From Myxococcales bacterium (lineage in GTDB: Bacteria > Myxococcota_A > Polyangia > Polyangiales > Polyangiaceae), in the NCBI GenBank assembly GCA_016712525.1, contig JADJQX010000006.1, forward strand, positions 1,116,001 through 1,180,000: a stretch of DNA of 64,000 nucleotides, in the 5' to 3' direction. This document shows positions 1 through 8,602 of the stretch, piece after piece. Made by a program: the position numbers and the translations under genes. The notes below the pieces were generated by a model. It was not told where the DNA came from. It did no database searches and saw only the letters and a program-made list of their open reading frames with translations. Position 1 is the first letter of the stretch. The number at the start of each line of letters is the position of its first letter.

Positions 1-1312
1 CGGGCTCGATCGCCGCGGGCGACTCGTTCTCGAGCGCGATGCGCGGGACGGCCTTGCGGTTCGTGAAGCTGTCGTGCCAGGCGTCGCCCTTGCGGAGCAC
101 GAAGAGCCGGTTTCCGGGCTTGATCTTCGCGTCCTCGCCCTTGTCGATGAAGATGACCTGCTCTTGGCCGTAGAAGCTGTGCGATCGCACGCTCGCCACG
201 ACCTGCGCGGCCACCTCTTCTTCGTTGCGCTGCGGCGGCACCACCTCGAACCTGCGCTGGATGGGCCCGATGCGCGCCCCGCGCTCGATGACGTCGGTCG
301 CCTCGACGATGCGCGCGCGCGCCGTGTGATCCTTCGGGCGCCAGTTGTCGATGCGCACGGTGCCCTGGATGCCGATCACCTCGCCGCCGCGGACCGACTT
401 TTGCGGGCGGTACACGGTGAGGAGCTGGCCCTCCTTCACCTCGCGGTTGTCGGCGAAGCGGATGTAGACCTCGTCGCCCTCGGAGAGCAGCATCTTGTCC
501 TCGGGCGAGCCGTTGATCTCGCCCCAGTTCGTCGACTTGTCCTCGACGTAGCCCTCGTTCCGGAGGAACACGGTGCCGTTCGGCACGGTGCGGCTCCGAT
601 CGATCATGCTCGGGCGCGCGCCACCGCCGCGCGGCTCTTCGGCGCCGAGGCGCAGGCGCACCTGGTCGCCGGGGTAGATCCAGTGAGGGTTCTGGATCTC
701 GGGGTTATAGGACCAGATGCGAGGCCACTGGTACGGGTTCTGAAAGTACTCGTCGCAGATGCGCCAGAGCGTGTCTCCGCGCCGCACCGTGTGAATTTGC
801 GCGTTCGAGCTCCGGCTCATGCGCGTCCCACCGAACACGAACGGGGCGTCCTCGCGGCCGCGCACGGTGCCACCCGCGCCGCCCTTCGGACCGAGATCGA
901 ACCCGTCACGATCGTTGGGGCCCGTGAGCGGCTTCGACGACGAGCCGGTCACGTTGCCTCCGCCGAGCACGCCGCCTTCGGGGACCGGGGCCACGCTGCC
1001 AGGGTACTGCGGGAGGACGAAACCGCCGCCCGCGCTACCGCCGGAGCCACCGCCGGAGCCACCGGGAGACGTGCCGCCGCCGGAGCCGCCGGGGGACGTG
1101 CCACCGCCGGAGCCACCCGGGGCCGCACCACCGCCCGCGCCGGAGCCACCGCCCGCGCCGCCGGGAGCGACGCCGCCACCCGCGCCGCCGGGGGACGCTC
1201 CGCCCGACTGCGCGAGCGCGCCGCTCGAGACCGTGACGAGGCCGAGCCCCACGAGGAGCGCGAAGAGCCTGGATTTTGCCGAGAAACCGGTGATGCGGAG
1301 GGAGCGGGTCAT
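1..1312 (-). CDS. LysM-domain secreted protein, partial (C-terminus beyond window)
   Basis: The start is the ATG at 1312, which overlaps the stop of the upstream gene (ATGA), so the two are translationally coupled. A signal peptide ends near ALAQ (about residue 35). A low-complexity Gly/Ser/Pro linker of repeated GGSGGG-type units follows (about 1035-1205). After that comes a LysM-like module containing HTVRRGDTLWRICDEYF and NPHWIYPGDQVRL. The rest has no motif I recognise and runs off the left edge. LysM domains bind peptidoglycan, so the protein probably sits on the cell wall in the periplasm. Pairing with a CpoB-like lipoprotein fits an envelope role. The flexible linker and lone LysM suggest a tethered protein rather than a hydrolase, but any catalytic domain would lie outside the window. 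Confidence 0.8.
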   Translation of the reverse strand, partial: MTRSLRITGFSAKSRLFALLVGLGLVTVSSGALAQSGGASPGGAGGGVAPGGAGGGSGAGGGAAPGGSGGGTSPGGSGGGTSPGGSGGGSGGSAGGGFVLPQYPGSVAPVPEGGVLGGGNVTGSSSKPLTGPNDRDGFDLGPKGGAGGTVRGREDAPFVFGGTRMSRSSNAQIHTVRRGDTLWRICDEYFQNPYQWPRIWSYNPEIQNPHWIYPGDQVRLRLGAEEPRGGGARPSMIDRSRTVPNGTVFLRNEGYVEDKSTNWGEINGSPEDKMLLSEGDEVYIRFADNREVKEGQLLTVYRPQKSVRGGEVIGIQGTVRIDNWRPKDHTARARIVEATDVIERGARIGPIQRRFEVVPPQRNEEEVAAQVVASVRSHSFYGQEQVIFIDKGEDAKIKPGNRLFVLRKGDAWHDSFTNRKAVPRIALENESPAAIEP

Positions 1313-2136
1313 GGGACGTCCTTGGGCCTCTCGTGCCCACGATCGGAGGATTTGCGTGCGCGGCGCTTGGCCGCGTCGCTCTTCGGGAAATCACGCTCGA
1401 GGCGATCCGATGCGGCCTTTGCCTTGGCCGCGTCGCCCTGTCGTTCGTAGAGGAGGGAGAGCTTCGACAGCGCGTCGGGGACCTTGTTGCCGAGCGGGAA
1501 ACGCGACACGAGGCCCTCGAGCTCGGCGATCGCCTTCTGAGGCTCACCGAGCGCGGCGAGGCACTCGGCACGCCAGTACATCGCGTTGTCGGCGTAGGGG
1601 TGATCGGGCCACTTCACGAGGAAGGCCGACATCTTCTCGAGCCCCTCGCGATGCCGCCCCGAGCGAGCCTTCTCGAGGGCCTCGTCGTAGGCTTTTCGTG
1701 CGGCAGGATCGAGCGCGCTCGGGCGGGAGCCCGACGGATCCGCGGCCGCGGCGAGGTCGGGTTGAGGGTCGTCGCGGCGCGAGCGAGCTTTGCCGAAGCC
1801 TGGCTGCCCCTGGACCTTGATCGACGGGCGCGGGGAGCCGTCCTCGGGGTCGTCGGACGTGGGGGGCGCCGACGGATCGACCCGCGCGCCCGGCGAGTCC
1901 TGGGCGTCGTCTCCCTTCGGACGTGGGGCGTCGGTGCGCGCGCCTTCGAGCGCGGTGAGACGCTTCTCGAAGCCATCGCGTTCGCTGGTGAGGCGCCCCA
2001 TGTCTTCTTGGAGGCGCGCGAGCTGCCGATCCGCGGCCGACTCGTGTGCGCATCCGGCGACGGAGACGAGCACGAGCGCGAGCGCGGCGCGGAGCGCGGG
2101 AGCAAACGGGGAGCCGACTCGGCGAAGGCGGGCCAT
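1309..2136 (-). CDS. CpoB/YbgF-like TPR lipoprotein
   Basis: A lipoprotein signal with lipobox VAGC (about residues 25-28) is followed by a short coiled-coil-like stretch (QLARLQEDMGRL...), a disordered Pro/Asp-rich linker, and two to three tetratricopeptide repeats (residues about 165-260: AYDEALEKARSGRHREGLE, PYADNAMYWRAECL, KVPDALSKLSLLYERQGD). This order of coiled coil, linker and C-terminal TPR is that of YbgF/CpoB, the periplasmic Tol-Pal partner. Here the protein is lipidated, which is common in myxobacterial versions. No tol or pal genes are visible. It ends with ATGA overlap into the LysM gene. The family assignment is good; the Tol-Pal role is inferred. Confidence 0.7.
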   Translation of the reverse strand: MARLRRVGSPFAPALRAALALVLVSVAGCAHESAADRQLARLQEDMGRLTSERDGFEKRLTALEGARTDAPRPKGDDAQDSPGARVDPSAPPTSDDPEDGSPRPSIKVQGQPGFGKARSRRDDPQPDLAAAADPSGSRPSALDPAARKAYDEALEKARSGRHREGLEKMSAFLVKWPDHPYADNAMYWRAECLAALGEPQKAIAELEGLVSRFPLGNKVPDALSKLSLLYERQGDAAKAKAASDRLERDFPKSDAAKRRARKSSDRGHERPKDVP

Positions 2137-2233
2137 CGCCTGAAAGGGTACGGCGCACGACGCCCGGGGGCCAAATTCCGGGAGACCGGACCCGACGTGC
2201 CGCGGTCTACTCGCTTAAGTGCCCGAAACCAGA

Positions 2234-3301
2234 CTACTTTTTCTGCGGGTTCAGGTCGTCGACGAGGTAGCTCAGGATCACCTCGTCGAGCGATTTGTCG
2301 CCGACGAGGTCGTCGCCGAAGATGGAGGTGCTGGGCGCCTGCGACTGCCCGAAGATGGCGGCCGGGCGCGCCGGCGCGTACCTGCGGCTCTGAGCGGGGT
2401 CGTCTTTTTGGGTGGGGGGAGGCAGCGAGACGGCCGGCTGAGGTGGCGGTTTGAGGCTTGGCGCAGGCGGACGAGCTGCGGCGGGCGCAGGGGCGGGTGA
2501 GGCCGGAGGCGCCGCGGCCGGGACACGCGACGGAGGGCTCGGCGCGACGGAGGGCTGGGTCCGCGCGAGCGGGTTTCGTTTGTCGGGTGCGGGCTGCGAG
2601 CCGTGCCGCTCGGGAGGGGGCCGAGAGCCGGGGCGCTTCTGTTGGGCCGGCGTGGGCCTCCCGGCCTCTTCTTCGTCGACGCGGGTGGAACGGTACCCGA
2701 TGTTGCCCGTGAGCTCCTTCTGGAAGAGGTTCTTCGGGGGCGGTGGGAGGTCGTTCGGCATCACGAGGGCAGCGTGCTCGCCCGTCGTGAGCGACGCAGC
2801 CTCGAGCGCCTGCATGTCGATGGGGCTCTCCGTCCGTGAGGCCGCCGCGGGCTTGGGCGGAGGTGCCGCGGCCTGTGGGGGCGCGGCCGGCGCTGCGGGA
2901 GCGGGCGCTGCGGCCTGCGCGGCCTGAGCGGCCTGAGCGGGGGGCGCCGCCGAAGCCTGCGCCGGGGCAGGGGGCTTCGCGGCTTGAGCCGGGATTCCGG
3001 CCGTAGAAGCGCGCACGGCGCCTTCGAGCAGATCGTCGTAGGCGCCATCGCGCAGCGCGATGAACATCTGCTTGTGCTGCTCCTTCATCATCTGGCGAAC
3101 GGTCTCGCTCAGGTTGTCGGAGCCGAGATGCTCGGCGTAGCTGCGCTTCACGCTCTTCAGGATGCGGCCGCCGTCCATGAAGAGGTGCGTGATGATGTGC
3201 GGGTGCTTCACGCCCGAGTCTTCCGTTTGGATATGGAAGACCCGGTTCTTGTGCCGGACGTTGTTGTTGTAGCCGAGGAGCGGCGATTGAGTTTTTGCCA
3301 T
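2234..3301 (-). CDS. Conserved protein, globular N-terminus plus long Pro/Ala-rich tail
   Basis: Function not recognised. Residues 1-95 form a compact, non-repetitive domain with YNNNVRHKNRVFHIQTEDSG, HIITHLFMDGGRILKS and a helix ending in QMMKEQHKQMFIALRDGAYD. From about residue 100 to 330 the sequence is Pro/Ala/Gln-rich and probably disordered. The final 30 residues (DDLVGDKSLDEVILSYLVDD) look like a short amphipathic helix or docking peptide. There is no signal peptide or membrane segment, so it is probably cytoplasmic. The plan (folded head, disordered spacer, conserved terminal peptide) suggests an adaptor or scaffold, but this is inference. ATG 3301 begins MAKTQSPLLGYNNN. I recall similar N-terminal sequences in other myxobacteria. 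Confidence 0.7.
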   Translation of the reverse strand: MAKTQSPLLGYNNNVRHKNRVFHIQTEDSGVKHPHIITHLFMDGGRILKSVKRSYAEHLGSDNLSETVRQMMKEQHKQMFIALRDGAYDDLLEGAVRASTAGIPAQAAKPPAPAQASAAPPAQAAQAAQAAAPAPAAPAAPPQAAAPPPKPAAASRTESPIDMQALEAASLTTGEHAALVMPNDLPPPPKNLFQKELTGNIGYRSTRVDEEEAGRPTPAQQKRPGSRPPPERHGSQPAPDKRNPLARTQPSVAPSPPSRVPAAAPPASPAPAPAAARPPAPSLKPPPQPAVSLPPPTQKDDPAQSRRYAPARPAAIFGQSQAPSTSIFGDDLVGDKSLDEVILSYLVDDLNPQKK

Positions 3302-3416
3302 CGTCCCGGTACCCGAGCCCCGAGGTCAGGCTATCGGGGCTCGTAGGCCGAGCGCAAGCCTGCTCCGAGCCCTCGGGTGGCCTTTTCGGTGGCCTCGCCC
3401 GGCTTCGAAAGCGAAA

Positions 3417-3443
3417 CACCCGCGGCAAGCCCTGCCGCGGGTG
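3417..3443 (-). terminator. Rho-independent-type hairpin after the desaturase
   Basis: A perfect 11-bp inverted repeat, CACCCGCGGCA / TGCCGCGGGTG, with a 5-nt loop. On the minus strand it is followed by TTTCGCTTTCG, a partial U-tract. It lies 29 nt beyond the stop of the minus-strand desaturase, the expected place for its terminator. Confidence 0.7.
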
Positions 3444-3472
3444 CTCGTGTAGGCATGCGCCCTACGCCGAAC

Positions 3473-4384
3473 CTACTCGGCGTTCGACGTGGTCTCTCGA
3501 GGGACCGGGTACGGCTTCACGATCGGGCACGCGGGGCCGAACTTGGCCTCGTCCCAGAAGAGCGGGTTGAACACGTTGGCCCGCTTGTGGTGGTTCCCGT
3601 GCATGTAGATGCCGAAGAAGATGCGGTTCCCGAGCCAGTAGTACCCGCTGTCGAGGTTCACCGGGTAGTAGTTGCCGTCCTTCGCGAGGGCGTTGTGCGT
3701 CACCCAGTTGAAGTGCATGACGAACATCCAGCCGAGCACCTGGGCCGGCAAGAACCACGTCACGAAGCCGGCCGGGCCGAGGAGCTTGTAGAAGAACGCG
3801 ATGAGCACGAAGTTCGTGCTGAAGCTGATCATGGCGCGCGTCCGCTCGCGGGCGCGGTTCTCCTCGGTGTCCCCGTAGACCTCGAGGTACGCCGTCTGGA
3901 GCTGCTTCTCGACGTTCGTGATGCCGCGCCACGTGAACTCGAAGTAGCCGGGGAGGAGGGGGTGCGGATCTTTCTCCTGGTCGTCCGAGTACTTGTGGTG
4001 ACGCTCGTGCACGATCTGCCACGACGCGAACCGCGAGAGCACGATGAAGCCGCAGATCTCGCCGACGATGCGGTTGATCGAGCGCGGGAAGCTTCCGTGG
4101 CACGCGTTGTGGACGAAGAGGTTGCAGACGATGTGCACGTAGAGCACGAGCGGGAACGCCGCGAGGTGCCACCACTGGAACGTCGGCATGAGGGGCGCGA
4201 CGCCGCCGAAGTGGAGCGCCGCGATGAGCGCGAGGCCGAAGACGAGCCACTTCGCGTCGTACCGACGGTAGAAGTTCTTGTCCCGGCGGAAGTGCAAGTG
4301 AGGCAAGCTCCCGAACGAGGCAAACCACGAGGGGCGTGCGGCGGCACCGGACATCGGACCCATTCCTCCTAGACGGGTGGCCAT
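3473..4384 (-). CDS. Membrane fatty-acid desaturase (di-iron)
   Basis: An integral membrane desaturase of about 303 aa. The three histidine clusters that bind the di-iron centre are visible: HNACH (92-96), HERHH (126-130) and HGNHH (262-266). Hydrophobic segments flank them (about 45-65, 74-92, 186-225). The enzyme would introduce a double bond into acyl chains in the cytoplasmic membrane, with electrons from a ferredoxin or cytochrome b5-type donor not seen here. Methionines 1, 8 and 11 are all possible starts; MSGAAARPSW at 4354 is a good alternative. It is divergent from a second, different desaturase across a 211-nt gap that holds a perfect inverted repeat, so the two are probably co-regulated. 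Substrate position cannot be told from sequence. Confidence 0.88.
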   Translation of the reverse strand: MATRLGGMGPMSGAAARPSWFASFGSLPHLHFRRDKNFYRRYDAKWLVFGLALIAALHFGGVAPLMPTFQWWHLAAFPLVLYVHIVCNLFVHNACHGSFPRSINRIVGEICGFIVLSRFASWQIVHERHHKYSDDQEKDPHPLLPGYFEFTWRGITNVEKQLQTAYLEVYGDTEENRARERTRAMISFSTNFVLIAFFYKLLGPAGFVTWFLPAQVLGWMFVMHFNWVTHNALAKDGNYYPVNLDSGYYWLGNRIFFGIYMHGNHHKRANVFNPLFWDEAKFGPACPIVKPYPVPRETTSNAE

Positions 4385-4432
4385 GACGCGACCTCCCGAA
4401 CCGGGCGTGTTCTAGACCTCAAGTTTCCGATC

Positions 4433-4456
4433 GGCAACGTCCTTGTGAACGTTGCC
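4433..4456. promoter_or_regulatory. Inverted repeat between divergent desaturases (candidate operator)
   Basis: GGCAACGT-N8-ACGTTGCC, a perfect 8-bp inverted repeat with an 8-nt spacer. It is centred in the shared intergenic region of two divergent desaturase genes. There is no T-tract on either side, so an operator for a dimeric repressor is more likely than a terminator. Membrane-lipid genes are often controlled by TetR-type repressors at such sites; no such regulator is encoded next to it. Confidence 0.45.
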
Positions 4457-4595
4457 CGAAGGCCGCAAAACCCGCGAATCCGCCTTCGCGGTGATGCACC
4501 CCGTGCACCTCGACCTCGGGGCCCGCGTAGCGGATTTCGCAGATGAACGCGCGGGTTGACGCGCGGCCAACTCCGGCTCAAGAAAGGTCGCCCGC

Positions 4596-5621
4596 ATGTC
4601 CGCGCAGACCCTCCCCACGAGCCCCAAGAGCACGGCCGAAGAGCTACCCAAGGCCCGCCGCGAGCGCCCGGCGCCGCAGGTCGTCCGCGATCTCGGTCCG
4701 CTGAAGAACGCCCACGACCTCCGCCAGGTCGGCCTCATCACGGCCTACATGGGCCTGCTCTTCACCATGTATTTCGTGCCCGCGGCGCGGAACGTGCCGT
4801 GCCTCGTGCTCGCCTGTTACCTCGCGTTCCTGAACTCGGTGGTCATCCACAACTCGCTCCACGCCGGGCCCTTCAAGGCCACCTGGATGAACGACGTGTG
4901 GCGCATGATCCTCTCGTTCGGCGTGCTCTACCCGGCCTCGGCCAACATCCCCTCGCACAACCTCGTCCACCACCACTTCGACGACGACGGCCAAGAGGAT
5001 TGGGCGGCCCCCGAGCACGTCAGGTTCAAGTGGAACCTCTTGAATTTGCTCCACTTTCCTAACGTCGCTGGGCCCCGCACCTTCGCCGGCGTCACGCGCT
5101 GGTCGAAGCTCCTCGGGCGCGGCGATTTCCGCGCGCAGTACGTCCGCGAGCAGGTGTTCGCGTTCGGGCTCACGGGTCTCTTGCTCGCGCTCGACTTCTG
5201 GACGGCGCTCTTCTTCGTGGTCGTCCCGCAGCTCTGGGGCGCGCGCGGCATCCTCCGCATCAACCTCATCCAGCACGACGGCTGCGACATCACGTCCGAG
5301 TGGAACCACTCGCGGAACTTCGTCGGCAAGGCCTTCAACTGGATCATGTGCAACAACGGCCTGCACACGATCCACCACAACCGCGCGGGCCTCCACTGGT
5401 CGGCGCTCTTCGAGTGGCACGACAAAGAGGCCGCCCCGCGCATCGACCCGTCGCTGAACGAGCCGTCGATGGTGCTCTACCTGCTCCGCACCTACCTCTT
5501 CCGCTTCTCGCGCCCCGAGCCGAAGGCCGTCGCGCTCGCCGAGGCGAACCTCGAGAAGGCCGACATCGCCTCGCGCGAAGACCGCAAAATCGAGGTCGAG
5601 ACCAAAGGGAACGCCGTCTGA
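4596..5621 (+). CDS. Membrane fatty-acid desaturase (second type)
   Basis: About 341 aa with the three His clusters of the membrane desaturase superfamily: HNSLH (85-89), HNLVHHH (121-127) and HTIHH (257-261). Membrane segments lie near 46-63, 68-85, 104-116 and 186-210. It is not a close copy of the divergent desaturase at 3473-4384, so the pair may act at different chain positions or on different lipids. The start is ATG 4596, preceded by AAGAAAGG about 9 nt upstream. Its stop overlaps the next gene's ATG by 1 nt (TGATG), giving a coupled pair with the membrane protein at 5621. Confidence 0.88.
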   Translation: MSAQTLPTSPKSTAEELPKARRERPAPQVVRDLGPLKNAHDLRQVGLITAYMGLLFTMYFVPAARNVPCLVLACYLAFLNSVVIHNSLHAGPFKATWMNDVWRMILSFGVLYPASANIPSHNLVHHHFDDDGQEDWAAPEHVRFKWNLLNLLHFPNVAGPRTFAGVTRWSKLLGRGDFRAQYVREQVFAFGLTGLLLALDFWTALFFVVVPQLWGARGILRINLIQHDGCDITSEWNHSRNFVGKAFNWIMCNNGLHTIHHNRAGLHWSALFEWHDKEAAPRIDPSLNEPSMVLYLLRTYLFRFSRPEPKAVALAEANLEKADIASREDRKIEVETKGNAV

Positions 5622-6445
5622 TGCTCGGCCCCATCCCGTACCCGTTCCTGGGCATCGCCCTCCTCGCCGTGGTGTGGACGGCGGCGCTCCTCTGCGCGCT
5701 CGCGTCGGTCGACTACGCACGGAAGCTCATGGCGCGCGCGCGGGAGCTCCGCGGCGTCCGTGAGGGGACCGTGGCCTCGGGGGAGGGCCCCGGCGGCGCG
5801 CTCGCCGTGCACGAGGTCGAGCAGATCGGCCGCGCCATGGACGGCGAGCCCCCGGCCATCGTGTTCTCGGACAAGGCCTACCGTGGCGAGGTGTACGGGG
5901 GCACGCTGACCGCGTCGGGGGAGACCGTCGAGGTCACGCACCCGGGCGAGCTCGAGGTGTGGCCCGACATGGAGGCGCAGGTTGCGCGCGCCGCCGTCCC
6001 GAACGACGCCGAGCTCGATGCACTCTACAAAGATGCTCGCAGCGCCAAGGGAGCCCCACGCGTGGTCCGGGTGCCGTTCGCCGTGGGCAAAAAGGTCTAC
6101 TTCGCGAGCGGCCCGGACGGTCGCCTCACGTTCCTCTCCGCCGAGGACCCGGCCGCGTTCCTGTCGGGGCGCGTTCGCGCGCACATCGCCTTCGCGTTCG
6201 TCGAGCTCGCCATCTGTGGGGCGCTCACGGCGCTCGCGCTCCACGCGCCCGTTTTCGGCAAGGTGAGCACCCTCGGCGGTGCGGGGCTCCTCGCGTTCTT
6301 CCTCATCGTGCAGCCGGTGGGCGTGTCGGTCGAAGAGGCCTCGCGTGAGCCGTTCCGTCGCTTCTTGCGCGGGGTCCACAAGAGGTCGGCCCCGTTCCCG
6401 GGAGGGGTCGTCCCCGGGCGCACGACGACGCGCGTCGAAGGGTGA
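5621..6445 (+). CDS. Membrane protein of unknown function, coupled to desaturase
   Basis: About 274 aa, not recognised. There is one N-terminal membrane segment (about 8-28), a soluble middle of roughly 160 residues with a beta-rich look (VVRVPFAVGKKVYFASGPDG near 145-165), then two adjacent membrane segments (about 185-235). A hairpin of helices at the C-terminus with a cytoplasmic basic tail is typical of small membrane adaptor or lipid-handling proteins, but no motif decides this. The start ATG at 5621 shares its A with the stop of the desaturase, and the next gene (site-2 protease) follows after 3 nt. The three genes are therefore probably one operon. Confidence 0.75.
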   Translation: MLGPIPYPFLGIALLAVVWTAALLCALASVDYARKLMARARELRGVREGTVASGEGPGGALAVHEVEQIGRAMDGEPPAIVFSDKAYRGEVYGGTLTASGETVEVTHPGELEVWPDMEAQVARAAVPNDAELDALYKDARSAKGAPRVVRVPFAVGKKVYFASGPDGRLTFLSAEDPAAFLSGRVRAHIAFAFVELAICGALTALALHAPVFGKVSTLGGAGLLAFFLIVQPVGVSVEEASREPFRRFLRGVHKRSAPFPGGVVPGRTTTRVEG

Positions 6446-6448
6446 CGG

Positions 6449-8164
6449 TTGGATCTTCTCTACTTCGTCCTCTTCGTGAGCGTGCTCATCTTCATCCACG
6501 AAGCGGGGCACTTCGCGTTCGCGAAGATCTTCGGGGTGAAGGTGCTCACCTTCTCGGTCGGCTTCGGGCCGAAGCTCGTGAAGATCCGCGGCCGCGAGAC
6601 CGAGTACTGCATCGGCATCCTCCCGTTCGGCGGGTTCGTGAAGATGCTCGAAGAAGGCAAGAGCCGCGAGGCCATCTTGCCCGAGGACAGGCACCGCACG
6701 TTCGAGTCCCAGAAGCTCTGGAAGCGCATCGTCATCGTCATGGCCGGGCCGGGCATGAACGTGCTCTTCCCCATTTTGCTCTACACGTCGGTCTTCTACG
6801 AAGATCGTGAGTTTCTCTCGCCGGTCGTGGGCTCGGTGCTCCCGGGCAAGCCCGCCGACGGGAAGCTCATGCCCGAGGATCGCATCGTGTCGATCGACGG
6901 GCACCCCGTCGCGTCGTTCCCGGAGGTCCAGGACCTCGTCGCGAAGCGCGCGGGCAAGGTCGTGCGGGTCGTCGTCTCCCGCGACGGCGCCGAGAAGGAC
7001 GTCGATCTCCAGCCCGTCGAGGAGATCGAGGAGCTCGAGCCGCTCGAGCTCGAGATGGTGCAGAAGGTCGCGCGCATCGGCATCAGCCCCACGTTCGCGG
7101 CCCCGGTCATCGGCGTCCCACGGATGGACTCTCCGGCCTACCGCGCGGGCCTCCGCACCTTCGATCGCATCACGAGCGTCAACGGTCGTCGCATCGACAG
7201 GTTCGTCGATCTCGTGCGCATCTTGACGAAGAGCCGCGGCGACACGCTCACCATCACCTACATGCGCCCCACGCGCGCCGAGCCCGAGCTCTTCGAGCTT
7301 GCGGTCATGGACATGGGCGTCGCCACGCTGACGCCGGCCGCGCGCGAGGACACGGGCTCCCAGGTCGACGACTGGGCCGGCCGAGAGCGCGACGTGCTCA
7401 CGCGCACGGGCATCGAGGCGAGCGACATGTACGTGGCGTTCGTTCCCGAGGGGTCGAGCGAGTGGCGGGCGGGCCTCCGCGCGGGCGACAGGATCGTGGC
7501 GCTCGACGGCGTACCCCAGCGGCTCTTCGCGGGCATGAAAGCCGAGCTTTTGCACGACGCATCACGCGTGCACGAGCTCGTGTGGACGCGCGACGGCGAA
7601 CGGAAGAGCGGCACCTTCCAGCTCCGCAAAGAGGTCTGGCAAGACGAGGTCGGTCAGTCGTACGCGCGCTACGTCTTCCGCACGACGCACTGGGTCCCCA
7701 AGGCCAAAGACGAGACCGTGCCGAACGAAAATCGCCTCTTTTATGCGCTCCGAAAGGGCGTCGAAGAGACCGTGTCGGTCATTCGATTCATCGGTGTCGG
7801 GTTCCTGCGCGTGACCCAGGGGCGGGTGAGCCTCGCCACCGTGAGCGGCCCGATCACGTTGTACGACGTGGCCGGTCAGGCCGGCGCCAAGGGCACGCGC
7901 TACTTCGTGTGGGCGATGGCCATCACCTCCGTGAACCTCGGTCTCATCAACCTCTTGCCCATCCCCGTGCTCGACGGCGGGCACCTCGTGTTCTTTTTGT
8001 TCGAGGGCATCCGCCGCAAGCCGCTCTCGCTACGCACGCGCGAGGTCGCGAGCCTCGTCGGAATGAGCGTGCTCATGTTGCTCATGCTGCTCGCCTTCAA
8101 GAACGACGTCGCGCGGAAGTGGGACACCATCAAGGCGCACGCCCACGAGCTCGTGAAGACCTAG
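6449..8164 (+). CDS. rseP: RseP-type site-2 zinc metalloprotease
   Basis: About 571 aa. It has the active-site motif HEAGH (H17-H21) in the first membrane helix, a conserved FGVKVLTFSVGFGP segment after it, and the second motif LDGGH (D509) in a late helix, as in family M50B. Between them are two PDZ-like regions (about 130-210 and 225-400, with PAYRAGLRTFDRITSVNG and SEWRAGLRAGDRIVALDG). It is longer than E. coli RseP (450 aa) because of the inserted soluble part. Such enzymes cleave transmembrane anti-sigma factors and signal-peptide remnants inside the membrane. The start is the TTG at 6449, because no ATG or GTG fits before LLYFVLFVSVLIFIHEAGH. It follows the unknown membrane protein by 3 nt. 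Confidence 0.88.
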   Translation: MDLLYFVLFVSVLIFIHEAGHFAFAKIFGVKVLTFSVGFGPKLVKIRGRETEYCIGILPFGGFVKMLEEGKSREAILPEDRHRTFESQKLWKRIVIVMAGPGMNVLFPILLYTSVFYEDREFLSPVVGSVLPGKPADGKLMPEDRIVSIDGHPVASFPEVQDLVAKRAGKVVRVVVSRDGAEKDVDLQPVEEIEELEPLELEMVQKVARIGISPTFAAPVIGVPRMDSPAYRAGLRTFDRITSVNGRRIDRFVDLVRILTKSRGDTLTITYMRPTRAEPELFELAVMDMGVATLTPAAREDTGSQVDDWAGRERDVLTRTGIEASDMYVAFVPEGSSEWRAGLRAGDRIVALDGVPQRLFAGMKAELLHDASRVHELVWTRDGERKSGTFQLRKEVWQDEVGQSYARYVFRTTHWVPKAKDETVPNENRLFYALRKGVEETVSVIRFIGVGFLRVTQGRVSLATVSGPITLYDVAGQAGAKGTRYFVWAMAITSVNLGLINLLPIPVLDGGHLVFFLFEGIRRKPLSLRTREVASLVGMSVLMLLMLLAFKNDVARKWDTIKAHAHELVKT

Positions 8165-8186
8165 GGAGCTCGTGCCAAGGGCCGCG

Positions 8187-8534
8187 TCAGAGCCCGGTGC
8201 CCTTCATCCCGATCGCCGCGGAGAGGACCATCCCGGCGCCCGCTCCGCACACGAGGCCGAAGAAGAGCCCACGAGCCTCTCCCACGAGCCCGGCGTTGCC
8301 TCGCGCGAGCGCGCGTTGACCGACGAAGAACACGGGCACCGAGATCACGACGAAGGCCTTGGCCTTCCCGACCGTGCCGGCCGACATCTCGAGCAGCCCT
8401 CCGAGGAAATGCATCGCGGCGAAGGTGCCGAGGGCCATCGCGACGAAGCCCACCACGAAGCCCCCGATGAGGCTGCCCTCGTCCTTCTTGGGGGGCCTCG
8501 GGGGCGTGAGCGGAGAGAGGTTCGGTTTCATCAT
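8187..8534 (-). CDS. Small integral membrane protein
   Basis: A 115-aa protein, not recognised. A Pro/Lys-rich cytoplasmic N-terminus (PLTPPRPPKKDEGS) precedes three or four hydrophobic segments: about 22-46, 54-72 and 88-110. Gly/Ala-rich helices of this kind occur in small pore-like or assembly membrane proteins. It converges on the site-2 protease gene with a 22-nt gap and lies downstream of, and in the same direction as, the MYXO-CTERM protein gene. A double Met (8534 and 8531) leaves the exact start ambiguous by one residue. Confidence 0.7.
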   Translation of the reverse strand: MMKPNLSPLTPPRPPKKDEGSLIGGFVVGFVAMALGTFAAMHFLGGLLEMSAGTVGKAKAFVVISVPVFFVGQRALARGNAGLVGEARGLFFGLVCGAGAGMVLSAAIGMKGTGL

Positions 8535-8602
8535 GGCGAGAACGACCGCGCCCCGCCCGGCCGAGCCGAACGAGGCGCCGTTCTTCGAGAGGTTACCGTA
8601 GG

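Noticed and set aside
5300..5620. N-terminal extension of the membrane protein at 5621
   Set aside because: The extra region overlaps the desaturase in another frame, is Arg-rich and precedes a natural membrane start at ATG 5621.
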